The notes beneath the pieces were generated by a model that saw only the letters and a list, made by a program, of their open reading frames with translations, did not search any database and was not told where the DNA came from. Of a stretch of DNA of 13,347 bases, positions 1 to 7,250 are shown in pieces. The position numbers and the translations under genes were made by a program. The DNA comes from Deltaproteobacteria bacterium. GTDB lineage: Bacteria > Desulfobacterota > Dissulfuribacteria > Dissulfuribacterales > QOAL01. The stretch is from NCBI GenBank assembly GCA_027068235.1, contig JAMOUE010000100.1, forward strand, positions 1-13,347, in the 5' to 3' direction. Numbering within the stretch: the first letter of the stretch is position 1; every line of letters begins with the position of its first letter.

Positions 1-327
1 TTTGCCACAGCACTTTATCTGCTGGATGACCCTGTGAAGATGCGTGCACGCCTCAACGTGGACAGTTATATAGTCTGCCCCAGCACTGGCAAAGGCCTCT
101 ATGTATCGTTCAGGTTCAACTATCATGAGATGCACGTCAAGCGGCAGGTCTGTTACCGGCCTTATTGCCTCTACTACCAGGGGGCCAATGGTTATATTTG
201 GAACGAAACGGCCATCCATCACGTCTACATGAATCAGATTGGCCCCGGCCTTCTCAACAGCCTTAATCTCTGCCCCTAATTGAGAAAAATCTGCTGATAA
301 AATGGAAGGTGCTATTTGTACTTTCAT
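1..327 (-). CDS. rpe: Ribulose-phosphate 3-epimerase, N-terminal 109 residues (cut by window edge)
   Basis: This enzyme interconverts ribulose 5-phosphate and xylulose 5-phosphate in the pentose phosphate or Calvin pathway, in the cytoplasm. I translated it from the minus strand. The visible residues start MKVQIAPSILSADF and include the family's active-site pieces: Ser8 in PSILSADF, His33 and Asp35 in HVDVMDGRFVPN, and His66 in DVHLM. His33, Asp35 and His66 match known metal ligands, and Asp35 is a catalytic acid/base. The family is usually about 215-225 residues, so roughly half is present; the C-terminal half, with the second catalytic Asp and the phosphate-binding loop, lies outside the window. 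The ATG at 327 has no visible Shine-Dalgarno sequence, but the protein matches the family from residue 1. It is divergent from the aminotransferase, with 54 bp between the two start codons. Confidence 0.95.
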   Translation of the reverse strand, partial: MKVQIAPSILSADFSQLGAEIKAVEKAGANLIHVDVMDGRFVPNITIGPLVVEAIRPVTDLPLDVHLMIVEPERYIEAFASAGADYITVHVEACTHLHRVIQQIKCCGK

Positions 328-344
328 AATGGCTTAGTTATATA
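316..344 (+). promoter_or_regulatory. Candidate sigma-70 promoter for the aminotransferase/exporter unit
   Basis: TTGTAC (316-321) and TATATA (339-344) are separated by 17 bp. Transcription would begin near 351, about 30 nt before the ATG at 382. The -35 element lies inside the first codons of the divergent epimerase gene. TATATA is self-complementary, so the same hexamer could also act as a -10 for the epimerase, although a good -35 is lacking on that side. This rests on sequence match only. Confidence 0.4.
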
Positions 345-381
345 GTCTATGAACAAAAAAAATGGAATAGGAGAAGAAGAT

Positions 382-1569
382 ATGGACACAAGATGCCTTT
401 CTGAAAAGATGGTCGGTTTTATGGAACGCTCCTCATGGATAAGAAAGATGTTTGAGGAAGGGGCAAGGCTCAAAAAGGAGCACGGAGCAGATAAGGTGTG
501 TGACTTTAGCCTGGGCAATCCTGATTTACCTCCACCCCAAGCCTTCAACCAGGCCCTGATAGAGGCGGCATCCAGCAACGAACCGGGAATCCACGCATAT
601 ATGCCAAATGCTGGTATCCCCTGGGTGCGTGATAGGGTTGCAGAGCAGGTGTCTAAAGATCATGGGGTCAAGCTCTCAGGCGAGGAGGTTATAATGACCT
701 GCGGTGCAGCCGGAGGCCTCAATATAATTTTCAAGGCAATACTCAACCCTGGAGACGAAGTGATTGTGCCAAGACCATATTTTGTTGAGTATGGCTTCTA
801 CACTGACAACCATCTTGGCAAACTTGTGCCAGTAGAGTCCAACCACGATTTTTCACTAGATATCGAGGCCATAAAAGATGCCATTACAGACAAGACAAAG
901 GCCATACTTATCAACTCGCCCAACAATCCTTCAGGAATCATCTACGATGAGGACTCTATAAAGGCCCTTGCCAGTCTTCTTGGCGAAATTGCCCAAGAAA
1001 AGAATCAGACCATCTTTCTTATCTCAGATGAGCCATACAGAAAAATCGTATTTACAGGTAATCAGGTTCCTCCTCTCATGACCCACTACAAAGATACTAT
1101 AGTGACAACTTCTTTTTCCAAGGATCTTTCCATACCTGGCGAACGCATTGGTTATGTGGCAGTCCATCCTGAGATTTCAGAAAAGGGCCCACTTCTTGGT
1201 GCAATGACCTTGGCCAACAGGATACTTGGATTTGTAAACGCTCCTGCACTTATGCAGCGTGTAGTGGCAAAGGTGGTGTCTGAAAAGGTTGACACATCCA
1301 TCTATGAGAGGAGAAGGGACCTTTTTGCATCTATTTTAGAAAAGGCAGGTCTTAAGTTTACTATGCCTCAAGGGGCCTTTTACTTTTTTCCAAAAAGCCC
1401 AACAGCAGATGAGACCTTGTTTGTTAAGGCCCTGCAGAAGGAGTTGATCCTGACGGTACCAGGGACAGGCTTTGGACAGCCAGGCTACATCCGTATAGCC
1501 TTTTGCGTGGAAGATGAAGTTATAAAAAGGTCAGAGGACGGGTTTAAAAGGGCTGTAGAAAGCCTGTAA
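382..1569 (+). CDS. PLP-dependent class I/II aminotransferase (aspartate aminotransferase-like)
   Basis: This is a 395-residue fold-type I transaminase that uses pyridoxal phosphate to move an amino group between an amino acid and a 2-oxoacid in the cytoplasm. Visible motifs are NSPNNPSG, with the conserved Asn at 182; SDEPYR, with Asp216 for the pyridine nitrogen and Tyr219; SFSKDLS, with Lys247 as the Schiff-base lysine; and the C-terminal Arg371 in YIRIAF, which binds the substrate alpha-carboxylate. The start at 382 is chosen over the in-frame ATG at 349 because AGGAG (369-373) sits 8 nt upstream, and 349 lies before the likely transcription start. The family is broad, so the amino acid substrate cannot be read from sequence. 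A TauE/SafE-type exporter follows after 5 bp and is probably cotranscribed, which hints at, but does not prove, a sulfur-containing substrate. Confidence 0.9.
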   Translation: MDTRCLSEKMVGFMERSSWIRKMFEEGARLKKEHGADKVCDFSLGNPDLPPPQAFNQALIEAASSNEPGIHAYMPNAGIPWVRDRVAEQVSKDHGVKLSGEEVIMTCGAAGGLNIIFKAILNPGDEVIVPRPYFVEYGFYTDNHLGKLVPVESNHDFSLDIEAIKDAITDKTKAILINSPNNPSGIIYDEDSIKALASLLGEIAQEKNQTIFLISDEPYRKIVFTGNQVPPLMTHYKDTIVTTSFSKDLSIPGERIGYVAVHPEISEKGPLLGAMTLANRILGFVNAPALMQRVVAKVVSEKVDTSIYERRRDLFASILEKAGLKFTMPQGAFYFFPKSPTADETLFVKALQKELILTVPGTGFGQPGYIRIAFCVEDEVIKRSEDGFKRAVESL

Positions 1570-1574
1570 GAGAG

Positions 1575-2300
1575 TTGTCAGATATCTCCTTTATTCTCGT
1601 TGGCCTGATTGCCTTTGTTGCAGGGTTTGTTCAGGGGCTGAGTGGTTTCGGCTCGGCCCTTGTTGCAATGCCCCTGCTACTTCAGTTTCTACCTGCCCGT
1701 GAGGCAACACCATTTTGTATTCTCATGGGGCTTGTGATTACTACTATGTTGAGCATAGGCCTTAGAAGGCACCTAAATTGGAAAAAGATTGCGCCCATCT
1801 TTTTGGGATGTCTTCCTGGCATAGTACTTGGAACCTATTTTCTGAAGACCGTTGATAACCTGCTTGTAAAAAGGCTCCTTGGCCTCATATTAATTGTTTA
1901 CAGTCTTTTTAATCTCTTTGGCAAGGTAAGGCCCAGGAAGATAAACCCCATGTGGGGAGTTGTAGCCGGCTTTCTCACAGGTACAATTGGAGCAGCCTTC
2001 AGTGCCGGCGGGCCGCCTACCATCATCTACACCAGCCTGACAGATTGGGACAAGGATGAGATAAAGGCCACCTTGTCAGGTTTCTTTTTGCTTACGGGGC
2101 TGTTGATTGCTGTAGCCCATGCAGTGGCAGGGATAACCACAAAAAGAGTGCTTTTGCTCTTTGCCGCCGGCTTGATACCAGTCATCCTGGGTACCAGGCT
2201 AGGTTCAAAAGTTTATGAAAAGATGTCTCACAAGAGCTATCTAAAGCTTATCTTTTGTCTTCTTTTGACCATGGGTGTGTTGCTGGAAATAAACTTTTAA
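1575..2300 (+). CDS. TSUP (TauE/SafE) family membrane exporter
   Basis: This 241-residue integral membrane protein belongs to the family of sulfite, organosulfonate and related anion transporters. The first helix carries the typical GFVQGLSGFGSALVAMPLL segment, and a related half-repeat appears near residues 128-155 (GVVAGFLTGTIGAAFSAGGPP), as expected for the two DUF81-type repeats. Most of the remaining length is hydrophobic, consistent with seven or eight membrane helices. The start is a TTG directly after the GAGAG of the aminotransferase stop region. That spacing is poor for a ribosome binding site, so translation may be coupled to the upstream gene; a slightly later start is possible but would clip the first helix. 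Substrate is unknown; sulfite, sulfoacetate or sulfolactate are family precedents. It converges on the Nudix gene with only 38 bp between stops and no clear terminator. Confidence 0.85.
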   Translation: MSDISFILVGLIAFVAGFVQGLSGFGSALVAMPLLLQFLPAREATPFCILMGLVITTMLSIGLRRHLNWKKIAPIFLGCLPGIVLGTYFLKTVDNLLVKRLLGLILIVYSLFNLFGKVRPRKINPMWGVVAGFLTGTIGAAFSAGGPPTIIYTSLTDWDKDEIKATLSGFFLLTGLLIAVAHAVAGITTKRVLLLFAAGLIPVILGTRLGSKVYEKMSHKSYLKLIFCLLLTMGVLLEINF

Positions 2301-2338
2301 GACCTCTATTTTTGACAAAGGATATAAAAAGGTACGAG

Positions 2339-2773
2339 TTATAGGGGGTGTTCTATCTTCTTTTTGGCCCATTCAAGGGCCTCCATAACCCGTGGCGCAA
2401 CAAGTTTTTTGGCCTCTTCATAGGAGACCCATTTGTATGCATCGTGCTCTGGTTTTCCTATCTCAGGATTCACTGGGAGTGAAATATCCTTGGTCTTGGT
2501 TTCAGCCAGGTAATAACGGGCAACCTTTCTGCCGCGGTTGTATGGGCCAGTTTCTCTAAAGTCGTAACCCCACTTGAATTCCAGGTCATTAATGGTGGTT
2601 TCTTCCTCGGTTTCTCTTTTGGCAGCCTCTATCGGGTCCTCTCCTGGCTCTACAATTCCCTTTGGGAAGTCCCAATATCCGTAGGCGCGTAAAAGAAGGA
2701 ATTTCCACTCTCCATCTTCATCCTTTCTAACAACAATTACTCCGGCTGAAAGAATGGGCTTTTGATGCGTCAT
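2339..2773 (-). CDS. Nudix hydrolase, diadenosine-tetraphosphatase-like
   Basis: This 144-residue Nudix protein probably hydrolyses a nucleoside diphosphate linked to another group. The box runs Gly39 to Ile61 (GIVEPGEDPIEAAKRETEEE, then TTI) and fits GX5EX7REUXEEXGU except that the final Gly is Thr60. Glu54, Glu57 and Glu58 are the expected metal ligands. The layout FLLLRAYGYWDFPKG ahead of the box, and ARYYLAE plus HDAYKWVSYEEA after it, resemble the asymmetric Ap4A hydrolase group (human NUDT2 type). It is the last gene of the efflux operon. The ATG at 2773 shares its A with the TGA stop of the pump gene (TGATG), implying translational coupling; a GTG at 2776 is an alternative start. Nothing in the sequence explains why a Nudix enzyme is coupled to a pump; Ap4A is a stress alarmone, so a stress role is conceivable. 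Confidence 0.85.
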   Translation of the reverse strand: MTHQKPILSAGVIVVRKDEDGEWKFLLLRAYGYWDFPKGIVEPGEDPIEAAKRETEEETTINDLEFKWGYDFRETGPYNRGRKVARYYLAETKTKDISLPVNPEIGKPEHDAYKWVSYEEAKKLVAPRVMEALEWAKKKIEHPL

Positions 2774-5700
2774 CACAGTACCAATCTCTTTTCATGGGTT
2801 ATTCTGTAATCAAGGTAGTACAGTACCGGCACCACCATCCTCGAAAAAATTGTTGCTGCAACTTCACCAGCCATAAGAGATATGGCAAGTCCCTGAAAGA
2901 TTGGATCAAATAGTATTACAAAAGAGCCTACAACAACGGCAGAGGAGGTGAGCAACATAGGCCTGAACCTGATGGCGCCAGCATCTATGACAGCCTCCTT
3001 CAGAGGCATTCCCTCTGCCAATCTGAGCTCAATAAAGTCAACAAGTATGATGGAATTCCTTACCACAATGCCTGCGCCAGCAATAAAACCAATCATAGAG
3101 GTGGCAGTGAAAAATGCGTTCATCATGGCATGGGCTGGTATGATGCCTATCAGGGAAAGTGGAATCGGAGCCAATATGACAAGAGGAACTGAGTAGGACT
3201 TAAACCAGCCAACAACCAGGATGTATATGAGCACTATGACTACGGCAAAGGCTATACCCATGTCTCTGAAGACTTCATAGGTGACTTGCCACTCTCCATC
3301 CCATTTCATCACCCATTTGTCAGGCGAAAATGGTTGGGTGGTGTAATAGATTTCTATTCCGGTCTTTCCGTCAGGGGTTTTTAGCTTTTCAAGGGCCTTG
3401 TTTGCCTTCAAAATGGCATATACAGGGCTTTCTTCTTCGCCAGCCACATCTCCTGTAACATAGACCACTGGTTTCAGATTTTTGTGATAGATGGGATGTG
3501 GTTTTATAACATCCTCAACATGGGCAAGCTCTGCCAAAGAGACCATGTTGCCAGACATTGAACGCACCTTCATGGAGGCAAGATCAAGTTCGTCACTGCG
3601 TTCACTTCTTGGCAGTCTTACGATTATATCCACATCCTCTGTTGCAGATGGCACGTGCAGCAGCCCTACCTTTGCGCCAGCTACATATGCCTGGAGCACC
3701 TGAAGTACCCTTGCAGGTGGAACACCAAGCTGAGCCGCCTTGTCTTTTTCAACAACTACACGGTATTCAGGTTGAGGATCTGTCATGTACCAGTCAACAT
3801 CAACAACACCCTCTGTGTTTTCAAATATGGATTTAATCTGTCTGGCCACCTCTATTTGTTTTTCATAGTCGGGTCCATAGACCTCTGCCACAAGGGTCTG
3901 TAAGACCGGGGGCCCTGGTGGTATCTCTGTCACCTTGATTCTGGCATTAAATTTTTGGGCAACCGCTTGCAGTTTTGGCCTGAGCCTTTTGGCAATGTCA
4001 TGGCTCTGCTCGCTTCTTTCATCCTTTGGTAAAAGGTTTACCTGGATGTCGGCAACATTTGGCCCTTGCCTCATATAATAGTGACGCACCAGGCCGTTAA
4101 AGTTGAATGGCGAGGCGGTTCCTATGTAGAGTTCGTAGTCTGTCACAACCTTTTCTTTGTCAAGCACATTGCCAAGGGCCTCTGCAACCCTGGCAGTCTG
4201 CTCCAAAGAGGTGCCTTCAGGCATGTCAATAATCACCTGAAACTCGCTTTTATTGTCAAAGGGCAACATCTTCACCCTGACAACCTTGAAATAGATCAGG
4301 GAACAGGCAAACAGGAACAGCACTCCCATTAATCCGAGAAATAGCCAGCGCTGGTACACCTTGTTGAGCAGGTGCCCCATGGCCCATCTGTAGATCTTGT
4401 CGAGCCATGTTTCTTCTTCTGTCTTTTCCTGTTCCTTTCTGCCTAGAATGTGATAGGCAGTCCAGGGGGTGATTACAAAGGAGATGATCATTGACAGAAA
4501 CATGGCAACTGAAGCCCCTACAGGCATTGGACGCATATAAGGCCCCATGAGACCGCGAACAAAGGCAAGTGGCAATATGGCAACAATAACGGTGAAAGTT
4601 GCTAGGATCAGGGGGCTTCCAACCTCTACGACCGCCTCCACTATTATGTCTTTTAATGGACGCCCTTTGTTAAAGGGCAGGCGGACGTGGCGAACTATGT
4701 TCTCAACGTCCACGATGGGATCATCCACCAGGATACCGATACAGAAGATAAGGGCAAAAAGGGTGACCCTGTTGAGGGTATAGCCGTGGATGTAATAGAT
4801 GAAGAGGGTAAAGGCCAAGGTTACAGGGATTGCCACCAACACAACAAGACTTGCCCTTATTCCAAGGAGCAGGGCCATCAGTATTGCAACAGAAATGGTG
4901 GCTATTGCAAGGTGCTCAAGAAGCTCGTTGGACTTTTCTCTTGCAGTCTCTCCATAGTTCCTTGTTATGACATAACGAATGTCATCAGGCAGGATAAAGC
5001 CCTTTACCGCCTCTACCTTTCTTATCACCTCATTGGCTAAAAATGTTGCGTTCCAGCCCTTTCTTTTGGCAACGGCTATGGTTACAGCCGGTTTCAGCCC
5101 ACCTGGGTTGAAATCGATTCCTGGCTTTTCCTTATGGCCAGCCCCTGCACCTATAAGCACGTACGACTCTGGTTCTTCTGGGCCGTCTATAATGTCTGCT
5201 ATCTGCCCAAGACGTACAACCCTTCCCCTTACAACCTTAACGACAGCCTGTTTCACATCTTCAACAGAAGCGAAAAAGTTGTTGAGTCTAAGTGAAAAGG
5301 CCCGGTTGTCTTTGGTAATGTCTGCTATCCATGATGCCTGATTCTGGGACGAGAGGGCTTGGATAACATCTACAGGGTCCAGGCCCAGGCTTGAGAGCGC
5401 CTCCTGTTTTAAATTGATACGTATTTGGCGCCTTAACCCGCCTTTTATAAAGGTCTCGCTTATTCCTGGTATCTGTTTTATCTCTTCCCTTAGCCGGGAG
5501 GCCACCTGTCTTAGCTGTAGGCTGCTGTAACCATCTCCCCATAGGGTTAGACAGACTATTGGCACATCATCTATTGAATGGAGTTTTAGCAGGGGTTTGC
5601 TGCAACCAGGTGGTATCCAGTCAAAATGGGAGTAAAGTTTGTCATAGGTCTTGAGCAGGCTGTCTTCAGTATCTTCACCTACATAAAAGCGTACTACTGT

Positions 5701-6024
5701 TAGAGCCTTGCCATCCATGGCAGTGGAATAGACATATTCCACCCCAGGGATCTCCCATAGCAGTCTTTCCATAGGGCCAATGACGCGCTTTTCTATCTCC
5801 TGTGGGCTTGCCCCTGGCATACTCACCATGACATCCACCATGGGGACTACTATCTGGGGCTCTTCCTCACTAGGGGTAAAATAGATGGCAAACGCCCCAA
5901 GGAGCAATGAAAAAAGGACTATTAGCCCTGTAAGCTTAGAATCTACAAATGTTCTTGTGATCCAAGTAAGAAATGGTGCCTTGTGTGTGATCGATGGCTT
6001 ATGAGAACCTCCCTGGCTACTCAA
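2773..6024 (-). CDS. RND-family efflux pump, inner-membrane permease (HAE1/AcrB-like)
   Basis: This 1083-residue proton-driven transporter forms the inner-membrane part of a tripartite efflux complex. It has the two-fold RND layout: a first helix near residues 30-50, a large periplasmic loop, a helix bundle, then the repeat. Asp434 and Asp435 in GILVDDPIVDVEN correspond to the proton-relay pair of AcrB (Asp407/408). In the second half GIVVRNSIILVDFIE carries Arg989 where AcrB has Lys940. The length is close to typical AcrB (about 1050). The start is a TTG at 6024, overlapping the adaptor's stop by 8 bp (TTGAGTAG) and supported by GGGAGG about 9 nt upstream. The export substrate cannot be read from sequence. 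The metal-binding features of CusA-type pumps are not apparent, so drugs, solvents or lipophilic anions are likelier than heavy metals. Confidence 0.92.
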   Translation of the reverse strand: MSSQGGSHKPSITHKAPFLTWITRTFVDSKLTGLIVLFSLLLGAFAIYFTPSEEEPQIVVPMVDVMVSMPGASPQEIEKRVIGPMERLLWEIPGVEYVYSTAMDGKALTVVRFYVGEDTEDSLLKTYDKLYSHFDWIPPGCSKPLLKLHSIDDVPIVCLTLWGDGYSSLQLRQVASRLREEIKQIPGISETFIKGGLRRQIRINLKQEALSSLGLDPVDVIQALSSQNQASWIADITKDNRAFSLRLNNFFASVEDVKQAVVKVVRGRVVRLGQIADIIDGPEEPESYVLIGAGAGHKEKPGIDFNPGGLKPAVTIAVAKRKGWNATFLANEVIRKVEAVKGFILPDDIRYVITRNYGETAREKSNELLEHLAIATISVAILMALLLGIRASLVVLVAIPVTLAFTLFIYYIHGYTLNRVTLFALIFCIGILVDDPIVDVENIVRHVRLPFNKGRPLKDIIVEAVVEVGSPLILATFTVIVAILPLAFVRGLMGPYMRPMPVGASVAMFLSMIISFVITPWTAYHILGRKEQEKTEEETWLDKIYRWAMGHLLNKVYQRWLFLGLMGVLFLFACSLIYFKVVRVKMLPFDNKSEFQVIIDMPEGTSLEQTARVAEALGNVLDKEKVVTDYELYIGTASPFNFNGLVRHYYMRQGPNVADIQVNLLPKDERSEQSHDIAKRLRPKLQAVAQKFNARIKVTEIPPGPPVLQTLVAEVYGPDYEKQIEVARQIKSIFENTEGVVDVDWYMTDPQPEYRVVVEKDKAAQLGVPPARVLQVLQAYVAGAKVGLLHVPSATEDVDIIVRLPRSERSDELDLASMKVRSMSGNMVSLAELAHVEDVIKPHPIYHKNLKPVVYVTGDVAGEEESPVYAILKANKALEKLKTPDGKTGIEIYYTTQPFSPDKWVMKWDGEWQVTYEVFRDMGIAFAVVIVLIYILVVGWFKSYSVPLVILAPIPLSLIGIIPAHAMMNAFFTATSMIGFIAGAGIVVRNSIILVDFIELRLAEGMPLKEAVIDAGAIRFRPMLLTSSAVVVGSFVILFDPIFQGLAISLMAGEVAATIFSRMVVPVLYYLDYRITHEKRLVL

Positions 6025-7216
6025 GTCGTCCGCCCTCCCTTGCCTGCGACAGATTGGATGAAACTATCTCTTCGCCCACACTGAGGCCACTTAAGATGGT
6101 AACATATGTTTCACCATGGTCTCTGCCTTTGGGAACATCCTGGAGAGTAGGGAGAAACCCCTTGGATGTCTTGAGCCACTTTTTGCCAAGACGCACTATC
6201 CTCCAATGTACCATCTTATTGTCGTCCACAACATAAACTCCGTTTATGCCGGCCCGTCTCACCACCACCTTCTCTGGTAGAATAATACCAGTTGTTTTTC
6301 CAGTGTTCACAAAAATTCTGCCAAAAAGCCCACTTTTAAGTGGCAAAGAGTCTAAGTCGGCAAGCAGCGTAAAGGTATGGGTGTCTGGCTGGGATGAGCG
6401 TTGCACATGGACTACTTTGGCCTTTGTAATCAGGTCTAGAGCCGGTACAGATACGGTTACCGTCTCATTTGGCCTGATGTTGTCAATGAGCACATCGTCG
6501 ATCTGAGCCTCAAACCAGAACCCTGCATCCTTGCCGTCTAACTTGATTAGTGGAATGCCAGGATTTACATAGGTGCCAGGATCTACCTTCCTATCGGCTA
6601 TCCAGCCGTCTATTGGGGCTTTGATGCGTAGATAGGCAAGCTGATTCCTGGCCTCTTTAATCTGGGCTTCAATGGCCTTGATTTTTGCCTTTATTGCACC
6701 TGTTTGATTTTTAAGTGCAAGAAATTGGGTTTTGGCCCTGTCTAATTCGTCCTTGGTTGCAGAGTCTTCTTTAAAAAGTTTGCTGAACCGTTCAAAGTTT
6801 ATCTTTGCATATTCGTATTTGGCCTCTATAGCGCTCAATTCTGCTGTGGCTGCTCCCCTTTGTTGATAAAGGGCCTTGATGCGGGCATTGACATCGGTAT
6901 CATCAACTAGAACCAGAAGCTGCCCCTTCTGGACCTGATCACCGATTTGAACTGGTACCTCTTTGACATATCCTGGCATCTTAGCTGCCAATGTTACTTG
7001 TATCTTAGACCTTACCCGGCCAGGGAATACCATTATATTGGGTAGTTCAGTTGTTTTTACCTTTATCGTATTTGCCTTAAAGGCATGAACGACAGCCAGC
7101 TCTTCCTTGTCTTTCTCGTTGTTGCATCCTGTTGCAAGAAAGGTTGCAAGAACACACAGACAACAAAGCAAAACCCAGCTTACGTGCCTTTTGGTTATAA
7201 TTTCACGCCTCTGCAT
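6017..7216 (-). CDS. HlyD/AcrA-family periplasmic adaptor lipoprotein of the RND pump
   Basis: This 399-residue membrane fusion protein links the RND pump to the outer membrane channel. The N-terminus has a basic stretch, a hydrophobic segment and a probable lipobox (LATG-Cys31), so it is likely a lipoprotein. It continues with a first lipoyl half (VQIGDQVQKGQLLVLVDD), a long alpha-helical hairpin around residues 100-195 (many Lys/Glu/Ala/Gln), the second lipoyl half (LRIKAPIDGWIADRKVDPG) and beta-barrel and membrane-proximal domains. I prefer the ATG at 7216, preceded by AGAGGA, over a GTG at 7237 without a ribosome binding site; this choice also puts the signal peptide at the very start. 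It follows the TolC-like gene by 34 bp and overlaps the pump gene by 8 bp, so the three are clearly one operon. Confidence 0.9.
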   Translation of the reverse strand: MQRREIITKRHVSWVLLCCLCVLATFLATGCNNEKDKEELAVVHAFKANTIKVKTTELPNIMVFPGRVRSKIQVTLAAKMPGYVKEVPVQIGDQVQKGQLLVLVDDTDVNARIKALYQQRGAATAELSAIEAKYEYAKINFERFSKLFKEDSATKDELDRAKTQFLALKNQTGAIKAKIKAIEAQIKEARNQLAYLRIKAPIDGWIADRKVDPGTYVNPGIPLIKLDGKDAGFWFEAQIDDVLIDNIRPNETVTVSVPALDLITKAKVVHVQRSSQPDTHTFTLLADLDSLPLKSGLFGRIFVNTGKTTGIILPEKVVVRRAGINGVYVVDDNKMVHWRIVRLGKKWLKTSKGFLPTLQDVPKGRDHGETYVTILSGLSVGEEIVSSNLSQAREGGRLE

Positions 7217-7250
7217 ATTTCCTCTCAATGTTGCCACTGGTGATATTGTT

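Noticed and set aside
349..381. Upstream in-frame ATG that would lengthen the aminotransferase by 11 residues
   Set aside because: It has no ribosome binding site and lies at or before the predicted transcription start, while the ATG at 382 has AGGAG at good spacing.
2301..2338. Terminator between the convergent exporter and Nudix genes
   Set aside because: No stem followed by a T-tract is present in the 38-bp gap.
4687..5341. Plus-strand open frames of 117 and 120 codons inside the RND pump gene
   Set aside because: They are antisense to a well-conserved pump gene, have low-complexity or unlikely composition and lack start signals.
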